Assembly: GCF_001591805.1 (NCBI RefSeq)
Contig: NZ_BCVP01000026.1
Location: forward strand, 1 to 64,000
DNA length: 64,000 nt
From: Neobacillus novalis NBRC 102450
GTDB lineage: Bacteria > Bacillota > Bacilli > Bacillales > Cytobacillaceae
Direction of reading: 5' to 3'
Part shown: positions 7,822 to 15,354 of the stretch, one piece after another
Numbering within the stretch: position 1 is the first letter of the stretch
How the letters are laid out: each line of letters starts with the position of its first letter
Made by a program: the position numbers and the translations under genes
The notes under the pieces: model-generated
Databases searched by the model: none
Seen by the model: the letters and a program-made list of their open reading frames with translations, nothing else
Told to the model about the DNA's origin: nothing

Positions 7822-8391
7822 ATGAACTATGGAATGTTTAAGGTAATTAATCAATTGGCCGGGCATAATCGGATTGTAGATTTCCTTATGGTCACCATTT
7901 CAAAAAGAGCTCAGTTTATCTATCTTCTCGTGGTAATCGTTCTCTGGTTTCGCCACGATTCTTATAAAAAAATGACATTATATACTGGAGTTTCAGTCAG
8001 TGTGACGTATTTGCTCTGTACGATGATTAAGCTATTATTTTATAAACCGAGGCCGTTCTTGAAGCATAGCGTTCATTTATTGCCGCCGGTCCCATCTAAA
8101 AAAGATTCATCGTTTCCAAGTAAACATAGTGCTCTTGCCTTTACCTTGGCCGCATCTGTGATGGTTTATCACCGAATAGCAGGCTGGAGCTTGTGGCTGC
8201 TATCAATCCTGGTAGGCATTTCGCGGATCTGGATGGGACAGCATTATCCATCTGATATCATCGGTAGCGCCATCCTTGGAAATGGAACAGCCCTTGTCGT
8301 TAAGCTTACTGAGCAGTATTGGAAGCCTTTTGTTAATCGTATCTTCCATTCGTTTACCCAATTTCGTTCTACTTACCGAGAATTGCAATAG
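7822..8391 (+). CDS. PAP2-family phosphatase, BcrC/UppP2-like undecaprenyl-pyrophosphatase
   Basis: 189 aa from the ATG at 7822 (MNYGMFKVINQLAGHNRIVD). A GTG at 7813 overlaps the AAGGGTG ribosome site and is rejected. The three PAP2 phosphatase motifs are present: KLLFYKPRPF (C1), SFPSKHSALAF (C2, catalytic His) and GISRIWMGQHYPSDIIG (C3, nucleophile His). Five or six TM helices surround them. Close relatives such as BcrC recycle undecaprenyl pyrophosphate and confer bacitracin tolerance; the HNRIVDFLMVTIS start and length fit that subgroup. It stands alone, divergent from the PadR envelope operon, which suggests a shared envelope-stress context. A hairpin over its ribosome site suggests translational control. 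Confidence 0.88.
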   Translation: MNYGMFKVINQLAGHNRIVDFLMVTISKRAQFIYLLVVIVLWFRHDSYKKMTLYTGVSVSVTYLLCTMIKLLFYKPRPFLKHSVHLLPPVPSKKDSSFPSKHSALAFTLAASVMVYHRIAGWSLWLLSILVGISRIWMGQHYPSDIIGSAILGNGTALVVKLTEQYWKPFVNRIFHSFTQFRSTYRELQ

Positions 8392-8397
8392 GAATGT

Positions 8398-8440
8398 AGG
8401 GATGGTCTAGCTTTACTTGGATCATCCCTTCAAAATTTTA
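8398..8440 (+). terminator. Terminator of the PAP2 gene
   Basis: AGGGATG ... CATCCCT stem followed by TCAAAATTTTATT, just after the stop codon. It may also serve the converging regulator gene. Confidence 0.6.
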
Positions 8441-8465
8441 TTGATAAACCCCTGAATTACTGGCA

Positions 8466-9137
8466 TCATTCATTCATCAACACCCTGGCAAGTCCATTTA
8501 GTTCTTTGGGCTGTAGGATGCGATAGTGACGTCCTTCCTTTTGCAAATATCCTTTATCGCAAAATTGTGCAAACACATATAATAAGTGGCGGTAGGAGAC
8601 GCCTAAAAAATCACAAACGGTAACGTGTTTCTCCTTATAGACCTCTCCATCTGCAGATTGCAAAATAAAATCAGCAAGCCGATTTTCTAGCGGGAAGGAG
8701 AGACTTTGCGTATATTTTGCCGCCATTTGTGTGGATTTTACACTTAAGAACTTCGCAAGTTCACGGAGAAAGGTAGCATCTTCTAGCATTCTGGCGCGGC
8801 AGCGATGAAAAGGAATCGCAAAACAAACGGTTTTGGTAGAGGCTTGAACCCCTTTCGTATAATAAATCGGATTTAATAATTCCATTTCCCCGAAAAAATC
8901 TTCCTCATTGATAAAATTAATTAAGGAAACCTTTCCATTTTGATGCGTCACATAAATTTTCGCTTTTCCTTCAATGACATAAAATAAGAAATCCGGACGC
9001 GTGCCCTCTTGAATAATCCATTCATCACGTTTATATTCATGCACTTCTAGAAATTCTTCAATCGGAAAAGCAAATAAATACCCAATCGAATATTCCTCCA
9101 AATAGCGCTGCCTTTTCTCATTTTTATAAATTTCCAT
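8466..9137 (-). CDS. Crp/Fnr-family transcriptional regulator, YeiL-like
   Basis: 223 aa from the ATG at 9137 (MEIYKNEKRQRYLEE), which has GGAGGAG 5 nt upstream; a longer frame would run into the neighbouring promoter. Residues about 20-140 form a cyclic-nucleotide-binding-like beta-roll (WIIQEGTRPDFLFYVIEGKA, EEDFFGEMELLN), and about 150-215 a C-terminal winged helix (VTVCDFLGVSYRHLLYVFAQ). It resembles YeiL-type regulators, which often lack a true cAMP site; no cysteine cluster typical of Fnr is seen. It is divergent from an MFS gene, with a perfect 18-bp palindrome in the 80-bp gap, so it probably regulates both itself and the transporter. Confidence 0.87.
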   Translation of the reverse strand: MEIYKNEKRQRYLEEYSIGYLFAFPIEEFLEVHEYKRDEWIIQEGTRPDFLFYVIEGKAKIYVTHQNGKVSLINFINEEDFFGEMELLNPIYYTKGVQASTKTVCFAIPFHRCRARMLEDATFLRELAKFLSVKSTQMAAKYTQSLSFPLENRLADFILQSADGEVYKEKHVTVCDFLGVSYRHLLYVFAQFCDKGYLQKEGRHYRILQPKELNGLARVLMNE

Positions 9138-9151
9138 TAATCTCCTCCATA

Positions 9152-9169
9152 ATATGAGATATCTCATAT
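9152..9169. promoter_or_regulatory. 18-bp perfect palindrome, candidate operator of the Crp-type regulator
   Basis: ATATGAGATATCTCATAT lies between the divergent regulator and MFS start sites. Its size and symmetry suit a homodimeric regulator of the Crp class. Binding is inferred. Confidence 0.6.
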
Positions 9170-9217
9170 AATTGTACGTTTCTCCATGATATGATGCAAA
9201 CATTGGAGGGGTAAAGA

Positions 9218-10438
9218 ATGAATTCACAACGTTGGATGAACAGACAATTTTTTAGTTTTTTTATCACCTGGGGTGTTTTTCTACCCTATTGGACAGGGTG
9301 GATGATTCATACAAAAGGAATGACGGTTTCACAAGCTAGTTTGATTATGAGTTTAGGACTAGTTGTCCGCGGCCTTTCTACATTATTTGTATTTCCTTAT
9401 TTATCGGGGAAATTTAGCAGTAGAACCCTACTAAATGGGATGGCAATCGGTACGTTCATTTCCCTTCTTTGCAGTATTCCAGCGAATTCTTATGTAAGCT
9501 TATTAGTTGTCACCTTACTGTTGCATTTCTTTTACCCGAGCTTGATGCCGGCATTGGATAGCGCAGCAGGCGTCCTTTTGCAAAAACAGCAATTAAGAGA
9601 TTACGGGAAGAGCCGCTCGTGGGGGTCCATTGGCTTTGTCGTATCCGGGATGATGTTAACGGTCTTTACAGGAGCGTTTGGGGATAAAGTAATTTTATGG
9701 GCGTTGTTACTTGGCATATTCGTATTCATCGTTCTTAGTGTCTTGCCTGCCCCTGTTGTTTTAATGGAAAAACCACAAGCCACTAAAATGAAAAAAGACG
9801 GAATGCTGCAATTATTTCGGCTTAAACACTTTGGCCTTGTGCTAGTTATTGTTATTTTACTGCAAGCGGCACACGCCTCCTATTACAGCTATGGCTATAT
9901 TTTTTTACAAGAAATCCATGCACCCAAATATTTAATTGGCATGATTCTTAATATTGCAGTGGCTGCAGAAATCATTTTCTTTTTAATCGCAGACCGAAGA
10001 TTTCGTAAATTTTCAGTAGGCTCCTTACTGACACTTGCGGCATTTGGCTCAACAGTAAGATGGATTCTCATATTTTTCTTTCCAAATATTATTGTTTTCT
10101 GTATCGCGCAAACCTTGCATGCCTGCTCATTTGCGATGGGACATTATGCCTTTATGAAGTATTTAACCAAGCATATTCCACAAGAACAGATTCCGAATGC
10201 CCAAGGGATGTATTCAGCACTGGCACTAAGCTGGAGCACAGCGGTGTTCACATTCTTCGGCGGATATTTATATGAAATTGAGCCAAGATACGCCTTTATC
10301 GGGATGATCATTTGTACGATCCCATCTATGTTGCTTGCGATTTTCTATCGGAAATTAGCGGCAAAGGTGCCTGAAGACCACGGAGACGGTTCTTCTAATC
10401 AAGTAAACCATGGATACAGCCCCCTTGGAGTTGAATAA
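9218..10438 (+). CDS. MFS transporter, MFS_1_like/PPP family (YwbF/HcaT-like)
   Basis: 406 aa with about 12 hydrophobic helices. The start at 9218 (MNSQRWMNRQFFSFFITWGV) follows GGAGGGG. The N-terminal FFSFFITWGVFLPYWTGW and the RDYGKSRSWGSIGFVVSG motif are typical of the 3-phenylpropionate/nucleoside-type MFS_1_like group, to which Bacillus YwbF belongs. The C-terminal half has the matching SWSTAVFTFFGGYLYE pattern. It is transcribed divergently from the YeiL-like regulator and is its likely target. The substrate is unknown; the phenylpropionate label of the family should not be taken as evidence. The tail of about 20 residues (EDHGDGSSNQ onward) is soluble. Confidence 0.85.
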   Translation: MNSQRWMNRQFFSFFITWGVFLPYWTGWMIHTKGMTVSQASLIMSLGLVVRGLSTLFVFPYLSGKFSSRTLLNGMAIGTFISLLCSIPANSYVSLLVVTLLLHFFYPSLMPALDSAAGVLLQKQQLRDYGKSRSWGSIGFVVSGMMLTVFTGAFGDKVILWALLLGIFVFIVLSVLPAPVVLMEKPQATKMKKDGMLQLFRLKHFGLVLVIVILLQAAHASYYSYGYIFLQEIHAPKYLIGMILNIAVAAEIIFFLIADRRFRKFSVGSLLTLAAFGSTVRWILIFFFPNIIVFCIAQTLHACSFAMGHYAFMKYLTKHIPQEQIPNAQGMYSALALSWSTAVFTFFGGYLYEIEPRYAFIGMIICTIPSMLLAIFYRKLAAKVPEDHGDGSSNQVNHGYSPLGVE

Positions 10439-10502
10439 AAAAAGACCAATGACCATAGGTCACGGGTTCCGTTTCTTATCACAAACATTAAAAATGTAAG
10501 TT

Positions 10503-10547
10503 AAAATGAGTGCCAATTTGCATATGAAATTTGACACTCATTTTTTA
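10503..10547 (+). terminator. Terminator downstream of the MFS gene
   Basis: AAAATGAGTG ... CACTCATTTT arms, with an inner CAATTT/AAATTTG pairing, followed by TTTTATT. Confidence 0.7.
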
Positions 10548-10700
10548 TTGGGGTAAAGCCAATAGTGGAAATAACAAAAAAATTTTTTTGAAATGCACCC
10601 CAATTTGTACCCCTACAGTTTGTCTTACAAAAACGCTGCACAATTGGATATATATGTTAAGAAGAAGTCTTATCCTTAATTGAGTAACCAGTGATATTTA

Positions 10701-10891
10701 AAATAAGCGGAAATTTTCCGGTTAAACCGCAGAATAGAGCTCGGTTTGGGGTATATAAGCGGAGGTTTTCCGATTAAGCAAAGCAAAATTACCCATTTTC
10801 ACGTTTTTCGAGTCAATAGTCGGAATCTTTCCGTCTATTTAAGCTATTTTCAGTGCTATTGCCTAAATAAAAGAAATTTCTCCGCTTATTT
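10701..10891. repeat. Cluster of four short palindromic repeats (GCGGAAATTTTCCG type)
   Basis: AAGCGGAAATTTTCCGGTTA, AAGCGGAGGTTTTCCGATTA, AGTCGGAATCTTTCCGTCTA and AGAAATTTCTCCGCTTAT occur within 190 bp. All share a CGGA-A/G-NTTTTCCG core in alternating degeneracy. No coding potential. Confidence 0.6.
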
Positions 10892-11007
10892 ATCAACTCT
10901 AGCTGATTCACAATCGTATCCGTGGCTTTACCGAATGTTTATGGAATTTGGCTGCATGATTCGTACCTGAAACCTAAACCAAATAACGCATGGTTAATGC
11001 TGAACGA

Positions 11008-11040
11008 GACAAGCGCATTTTTAGCAGAAATGCGCTTGTC
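11008..11040. terminator. 13-bp perfect stem-loop
   Basis: GACAAGCGCATTT and AAATGCGCTTGTC with a 7-nt loop, 45 bp beyond the end of the acetyltransferase gene. No T-run follows on the minus strand, so it may be a processing or attenuator hairpin rather than a terminator. Confidence 0.5.
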
Positions 11041-11085
11041 AATCCCTTTCAATTTAAATGAATATCCATATCTCTGCTTTAAGAA

Positions 11086-11634
11086 TTAATCTATTTTGGT
11101 TTGAATTTTTCCGTAATGTAAAGCGTTATAATATTTTTCTTCGATATAATAGTGGTCTTTTAATTCTCCCTCTAACACATACCCATTCTTTTCTAAGATC
11201 CGGGCAGAGCCCCTATTTGCATCAACAACACTAGCATGGAGTTTGTGAAGATGAAGTGTTTCAAATGCGAAATCACTCATCAAAGCAACACATTCTGTTC
11301 CATAACCCTTCCCCCAATGGTCTCGATGAAAAACATAACCAATTTCTGCTTGGTTGGCTTCCTTGTCAAAATTGAAAATCATGGCTGTCCCAATAATTTC
11401 TTGCGTTAATTTTCGAACAATCGACGCATATAAATGAGTACCCTCGACCTCACGCTTTACCATCGTTTCAATGTATTCGCTCGTTTCATTCAAATCGTTC
11501 ATCAAACTCCAGCCAATGAAACGTGAAACCTCCTCATCAGATGCATAATTATGGATCTCTTTGGCATCGTTTGTACTTAGTGATTTAAAGTAGATATTTA
11601 CACTTTCTAATGAATGAAATAAACGTATATCCAT
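11086..11634 (-). CDS. GNAT-family N-acetyltransferase (RimJ/RimL type)
   Basis: 182 aa from the ATG at 11634 (MDIRLFHSLESVNIYFKSLS), which has GGGAG upstream; the longer frame would extend into a repeated promoter-like element. The Acetyltransf_3 fold is visible: an N-terminal EVSRFIGWSL, the central strand IIGTAMIFNF-KEANQAEIGY and the acetyl-CoA loop HRDHWGKGYGTECVALM. It ends with NKGSARIL-type NRGSARILEKNGYVLEGEL. RimJ/RimL relatives acetylate protein or small-molecule amines; the substrate is unknown. It stands alone between repeat regions. Confidence 0.85.
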   Translation of the reverse strand: MDIRLFHSLESVNIYFKSLSTNDAKEIHNYASDEEVSRFIGWSLMNDLNETSEYIETMVKREVEGTHLYASIVRKLTQEIIGTAMIFNFDKEANQAEIGYVFHRDHWGKGYGTECVALMSDFAFETLHLHKLHASVVDANRGSARILEKNGYVLEGELKDHYYIEEKYYNALHYGKIQTKID

Positions 11635-11675
11635 AGTTTCTACACTCCCTAAACTATTAATTTCCATCTTTAAAG

Positions 11676-11791
11676 ATACTAGATATGTGACAGCAAAAAA
11701 TAACAATGTAATCAGATCTTCAGAAAAATGTAACCTGATTTTAAAAAAAGCTGAAACCTAAGTATGGGATAATCACTACTTCAAGGGGTTG
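11676..11791 (+). repeat. Copy 1 of a promoter-like repeat shared with the LCP gene upstream region
   Basis: About 115 bp matching 24430-24541 at most positions, including ACAATGTAATCAGA, GAAAATGTAA-CTGAT and GAAACCTAAGTATGGGATAA. In the second copy the element lies just before a LytR-CpsA-Psr gene. Here no gene follows, so it looks like an orphaned promoter region. Confidence 0.75.
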
Positions 11792-11983
11792 ATAAAAAAG
11801 CGAAACTCCTTCTTCATTTTTTACTTTATCAGAAAATAATAACCTAATAGGTTACCTTTAAATATTATATCAAAGTTAAAGAATATTCAGCCTAGATGGT
11901 GCAAAATTTGACACGTTTGAATTAGAATCGAAGAAGAGTAAGGTGGGGGCGATTGTTCGGGGCCCTTTTCCTAATAGGTATTA

Positions 11984-12190
11984 TTATTGTGGATTAGATT
12001 GATTATTGGCAGGATTTTTTGGCTCATTATTTTGTTGATTTTGATTGGAAGTACTAGGATTAGGATCTGGACTAGGCGTAGACTGCCTTGGAGGAGACTT
12101 TGTTGCAGATTGGCTATCTTGATTACTAGTACAGCAAACTAGAAGCGCGAATAGACATGGAATAAAACAAGCTGTTACAACTCTTTTCAA
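11984..12190 (-). pseudogene. Truncated copy of a DUF4309 (YjgB-like) lipoprotein
   Basis: 68 aa, nearly identical to the first 68 residues of the 214-aa lipoprotein at 29445-30089: MKRVVTACFIPCLF against MKRVVKACFVPCLF, followed by the same Ser/Pro/Asn/Gln linker. It stops at NNQSNPQ exactly where the full copy continues with QNTVVNKN. The folded DUF4309 domain is absent. The lipobox reads LLVCC instead of LLVGC. Upstream DNA is also duplicated, so this is a broken segmental copy. It may still make a short lipopeptide, but no function is claimed. Confidence 0.8.
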
Positions 12191-12430
12191 TTTTTTAACT
12201 CCTTTCGATCAATTTATTAATATAATTGAAGAACTTTATTTAATCAGTAAAATGGATTATACCACGCTCAATCCCTCCTTATATTATGAAGTCCATCTCG
12301 AAAGTGCCAGGATTTTCAAGTAATCCATTGAAGAAGGTTACGTAATATTGTCTAATAAATATACCCCCTTTCACTTATTTATAACGAAATGTGGACATTC
12401 ATCGTTACATAATTTACAAAATTCTCTTCA
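11987..12430. repeat. Segmental duplication copy 1 (lipoprotein 5' half and upstream region)
   Basis: Matches 29890-30335 along its length, including AAAGTGCCAGGAT, CCATTGAAGAA-GTTACGTAA, AATATACCCCCTTTCA and TTACATAA-TTACAAAATTC. Drift is about one base in ten by eye. Confidence 0.8.
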
Positions 12431-12436
12431 GAAAAT

Positions 12437-12580
12437 TTATTTTTTTATAAAAAAATAGTCACTTCTGTCATGTTTTTTACCAGCTTCAAAATCCTTTACG
12501 TTGTAAATTCGGATTCCTGACGTTTCCCATTGTTGAATGCATTGACGATAATTGGTAAATCTAGTGGCGAACAAAGATAG
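12437..12580 (-). other. Unassigned coding remnant
   Basis: A minus-strand frame of more than 40 codons ends at 12437 with peptides such as FTNYRQCIQQWETSGI and VKDFEAGKKHDRSDYFFIKK, without a start or ribosome site. It interrupts the duplicated segment at a point where the second copy has unrelated DNA. Looks like the tail of a lost gene; family not recognised. Confidence 0.3.
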
Positions 12581-12582
12581 AA

Positions 12583-12622
12583 AAGCCTAATCCCTCCGTA
12601 TTTTTAGCGAGGAATTAGGCTT
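12583..12622. terminator. Stem-loop, duplicated copy 1
   Basis: AAGCCTAATCCCTC and GAGGAATTAGGCTT arms with a loop containing TATTTTTAGC. The same hairpin recurs at 30406-30443, also beside the duplicated lipoprotein segment. Confidence 0.65.
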
Positions 12623-12686
12623 AAAAGTAATTACTAAACTAAAAGCTCCTAACCTTACTAACACTGAAAACAGAGATATGGTAAAT

Positions 12687-13202
12687 CTACTTCAGCGACT
12701 CCATTAGCTCGTTCAAACGGTCCCAAGTTTCGGTGATACCCTGCAGCATACCCATATCCATGACGGTCTTAAGGGCCTCTTCGGAAACATATTCAGCACG
12801 GTTTATCAGCTTTGTCTTTCCACCCAAATCGATGAATTCCAATGTCATCTCGGTCTTCGGCATGGAGTCATTCAAATTGCCTTCGGCATCCGAAAAGTAA
12901 TCGGTGTAGGAAATCTTCTCCGGCTCGATAATCTCCTTATAAATCCCTTTGCCCCAGGCTTCCATACCAAAAAATTGACCAAGATTCTGATCCACACACT
13001 TCATACAGTAGTGCCAAACGCCTCCCGGACGGAAATCGACGGTGCAGACCGGAATCTCCCAGCCCCTCGGCCCCCACCAGCGTTTCAAATGCTCCGACTC
13101 TTTAAACATCTTAAATACGAGATCACGTGGAGCATCGAAAACACGCTCCAGTACCAGTACCCGATCGTTCTCTACTCTCGATACCATTTGATGGTTTGTC
13201 AT
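12687..13202 (-). CDS. SRPBCC/AHSA1-domain protein
   Basis: 171 aa with AAGGAGG before the ATG at 13202. The activator-of-Hsp90-ATPase-1-like (SRPBCC) fold is shown by VLERVFDAPRDLVFKMFKES, HLKRWWGPRGWEIPVCTVDF and the C-terminal GMLQGITETWDRLNELM helix. Members bind hydrophobic ligands. It follows an ArsR-type regulator by 29 bp, a very common pairing (ArsR-SRPBCC) whose ligand is generally unknown. Both genes are visibly richer in G+C than their neighbours, suggesting recent acquisition. A close homologue need not be an Hsp90 cofactor. Confidence 0.88.
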   Translation of the reverse strand: MTNHQMVSRVENDRVLVLERVFDAPRDLVFKMFKESEHLKRWWGPRGWEIPVCTVDFRPGGVWHYCMKCVDQNLGQFFGMEAWGKGIYKEIIEPEKISYTDYFSDAEGNLNDSMPKTEMTLEFIDLGGKTKLINRAEYVSEEALKTVMDMGMLQGITETWDRLNELMESLK

Positions 13203-13231
13203 TGTAATTCCTCCTTAATCATGAATTGATT

Positions 13232-13576
13232 TTATGATTTTTCCTTGTTCTGCAATTCCTTCAAATAATCATCTAGATTGTCGAACCTTTCTTGCATTAC
13301 TCGCCGGAAGGACTGTATCCAAGTATCCAGCGCTTGGAAGGGTTCGGGCCGGAGCTTGTAGATGCGGCGGTTAGCTTCTGCCTGCACTTCCACAATCCCG
13401 TTGTCGCTAAGAACTTTTAAATGCTTTGAAGTCTGGGGCTGCCGGAGTCCCAGCTGGTCGGCTATTTCCCCCACGGTCAGGGGACCATGGCGTAAGAGTT
13501 CGACGATATTCATACGATTTGGTTCAGACAAAGCGCTCAGTGTCGTCATGTTTACCCCCGGAAGCTTCCCTGACAT
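13232..13576 (-). CDS. ArsR-family transcriptional regulator
   Basis: 114 aa from the ATG at 13576 (MSGKLPGVNMTTLSALSEPN), with GAGGAGGTGAG upstream; the longer frame begins before this ribosome site. Winged helix: LSEPNRMNIVELLRHGPLTV, recognition helix LGLRQPQTSKHLKVLSDNGI, wing VQAEANRRIYKL. No metal-binding cysteines (CxC) are present, so it is not a classical arsenic or cadmium sensor. It is the first gene of a two-gene unit with the SRPBCC protein and is probably autoregulated. In the 240 bp upstream, GGGAATATTCA occurs twice and an inverted GGATCAG-GC pair brackets the region. Confidence 0.9.
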   Translation of the reverse strand: MSGKLPGVNMTTLSALSEPNRMNIVELLRHGPLTVGEIADQLGLRQPQTSKHLKVLSDNGIVEVQAEANRRIYKLRPEPFQALDTWIQSFRRVMQERFDNLDDYLKELQNKEKS

Positions 13577-13819
13577 GTTGCTCACCTCCTCATGTGATCG
13601 TCTCCGGTTAAAGCACATCTACAACATCACTAGTATTCGCCGTGTTGAATTGATTATACCCAAAAGGGAATATTCACGTCAGGGAATATTCAAAAGGAAA
13701 GTGATACTGGATCAGTGCCGAATTTACAGTAAAGGTGTTGTTCCACTAAATGGACCTAAAATGAAAAATGAGCGCTGATCCTTTTTTCAGGAAAGCGCCC
13801 ATTTCTGGAAGATAGCCAT

Positions 13820-14125
13820 TTATGAATAAGTGTTTCCTTTATTGCAATAAATTTCATAAGCAAAAAATCCAAATAAATAGCCTATTCCAGCTCCTAAACT
13901 AACTGTAAATACTAGAGAGATTGAGAAAAACATGCCAAAAATTACACCGATAGCACAACCAAAAAGCATTCCCATTGGTATTAAACTATTTAATAAATCT
14001 TGAGCGCCTTTCGATTTTTTCTTACCTAGATTACCTTGGTTATATTTATGTTTAAGCCGTTCAATTACATATACTACAATTCCTCCCACAATTACAACAG
14101 GCGCAATTGCCATGATTAATCCCAT
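13820..14125 (-). CDS. Small glycine-rich membrane protein, 101 aa
   Basis: Start at 14125 after AAGGAGATT. One N-terminal TM (MGLIMAIAPVVIVGGIVVYV), a basic cytoplasmic stretch (RLKHKYNQGNLGKKKSKG) and two further helices around residues 48-88, the last rich in small residues (SLGAGIGYLFGFF). No family is recognised. It stands alone between the ArsR unit and a relic patch. Regular codon usage and a good ribosome site support a real gene. Confidence 0.65.
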   Translation of the reverse strand: MGLIMAIAPVVIVGGIVVYVIERLKHKYNQGNLGKKKSKGAQDLLNSLIPMGMLFGCAIGVIFGMFFSISLVFTVSLGAGIGYLFGFFAYEIYCNKGNTYS

Positions 14126-14307
14126 GTTAGAATCTCCTTTCAGTTTTTAATCAGATTACCTAGCTTGATTCTAAAAACTATGGTTTATAATCTTAATCAT
14201 ACACTGTAGAAATGAATTGATAAACAGTCTGTCGTTCATTTCTCGGCATTAATAGTAAGAAATTAGGATTTTTTTGCTACTCAATAAAAGCACTCTATAG
14301 TTGAAAA

Positions 14308-14450
14308 TTACAAAGGGTCCCTTAGTAAAGAGTATATAAAATGAGCCACTCCATCATCGATATTCGTCAGTGTTACTTCCTGACAGGAATTCTTGATTTC
14401 CTCTGGCGCATTTCCCATGGCGGCAATACCACCAATTATGGCACAAATCG
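14308..14450 (-). pseudogene. C-terminal remnant of a Cof-type HAD hydrolase
   Basis: The minus-strand peptide GGIAAMGNAPEEIKNSCQEV followed by TLTNIDDGVAHFIYSLL is the characteristic last motif of HAD-IIB/Cof phosphatases (AMGNA, then EVT-N--DGVA). The N-terminal three quarters, including the DxD nucleophile, are missing. At its 5' side the DNA switches to an RND-gene fragment in the opposite direction. Confidence 0.65.
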
Positions 14451-14523
14451 GCATTGCGGAACAAAGCGGCATTGGTTTTTCTGTAATTGCCTCGATGATT
14501 TTTGGGATTTTAGTTACAGTATG
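14448..14523 (+). pseudogene. Fragment duplicated from the RND transporter 5' end
   Basis: About 75 bp closely matching 2629-2702 of the RND gene (GCATTGCG-AACAAAGCGGCA, CTGTAATTGCCTCGATGATT), encoding LRNKAAL-F-VIASMIFGI, then stopping. It is fused head-on to the HAD remnant. Either a local duplication or debris of a second RND gene. Confidence 0.75.
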
Positions 14524-14704
14524 AGAAGTCGGATCAGCCATTACATTAGGGGTTTACACTGCTTTCTAAGAATGAAATAACTATGAAGACAACATATTAT
14601 GGGAAAAAATACAGGTAGTATGATACGCTCTTAACGTATCGGACTTTTCATTTAGTATTATACAAATGAAGACTATATGAAACCAAAAACCAAGGAGTGA
14701 TGAT

Positions 14705-15007
14705 GTGATAAATCGGGTGAAAGAAAAATTGGAAACTGCTCTTGAAGATTGGGAAATGATGAAAAATGCTGCAGAAAGTGAAAGCGAAGAATGCGCTGAA
14801 CGCTTTGAAATGAATTTTTATAAGTTTATTGACGAATTGAAGCTCTGGTATCAGCATTTAAATCAACCGCCATCAACGATCGAAGAAGCAGAAAATCTTA
14901 GCGAAATTAGAGAAATGATTGACCGCTTACCAGCACCGCTTGAACTCAACTTTTTAACAGAATTGGAGTTAATCATTGAAGGAGAAGATCGAGTACGCTT
15001 TGATTAA
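14705..15007 (+). CDS. Hypothetical small acidic protein, 100 aa
   Basis: The GTG start at 14705 lies 7 nt after AAGGAG (14692-14697). The product is soluble and mainly helical: an acidic N-terminal helix (KLETALEDWEMMKNAAESES), a middle segment FYKFIDELKLWYQHLNQPPS and a C-terminal EFLTELELIIEGED-type end. No domain is recognised. It is flanked by relic DNA upstream and a palindromic repeat that begins right at its stop codon. Confidence 0.7.
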   Translation: MINRVKEKLETALEDWEMMKNAAESESEECAERFEMNFYKFIDELKLWYQHLNQPPSTIEEAENLSEIREMIDRLPAPLELNFLTELELIIEGEDRVRFD

Positions 15008-15084
15008 TTTTTCAAATGCCACAGGGACGGCTCTCTTGGTTTTTAGTAATTTTAGTAGCGGCCATAAGAACCGTCCCCATGGAC
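15008..15084. repeat. Inverted repeat element (CCACAGGGACGGCTCTC family)
   Basis: ATGCCACAGGGACGGCTCTC (about 15016) and, inverted, GCCATAAGAACCGTCCCCAT (15061) form the arms of a palindromic element between converging genes. Related half-copies occur near 1345 and 26600. Confidence 0.6.
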
Positions 15085-15086
15085 CC

Positions 15087-15314
15087 TTACATTCCCGTTC
15101 TATACTTTTTTTCACTTGAGGATGTATCTTTTGAATCGCGCTTCGCTTTTTCTTCAAGTTGTTCTTCTTTTAAATCCTCTACTGGTATTGGGTCAACTGT
15201 TTGCTCACTCTTAAATTTATCAAATAAGCTCTCATTCTCAGTTGAATATTGTTCAGGGTTGTCCATCTTCCCTTGGAAATGATGAAAATCCGGTTTTCTT
15301 TTATTTTTTTCCAT
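15087..15314 (-). CDS. Hypothetical small hydrophilic protein, 75 aa
   Basis: Start at 15314 after GAGGTGAGG. The product is highly charged and has no hydrophobic segment: MEKNKRKPDFHHFQGKMDNP at the start, then acidic EDLKEEQLEEKAKRDSKD, a Ser-rich patch and a KKYRTGM tail. It is likely unstructured, similar in style to small Bacillus proteins of unknown function. The gene ends within 3 bp of an inverted repeat. Confidence 0.6.
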   Translation of the reverse strand: MEKNKRKPDFHHFQGKMDNPEQYSTENESLFDKFKSEQTVDPIPVEDLKEEQLEEKAKRDSKDTSSSEKKYRTGM

Positions 15315-15354
15315 ATCCTCTCACCTCGGTATTTTCAATACCCTATTCTGCAGA

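Larger units (their letters stand above)
10439..11085. other. Repeat-rich intergenic region
   Basis: No credible gene. It holds a terminator-like hairpin (10503-10547), four copies of a CGGAAATTTTCCG-type palindrome (10701-10891) and a 13-bp stem-loop (11008-11040). An open frame at 10746-10970 is built from those palindromes and has no ribosome site. Confidence 0.6.

Noticed and set aside
13362..13778. 138-codon frame antisense to the ArsR gene
   Set aside because: Antisense shadow of a well-supported regulator gene, with no ribosome site.
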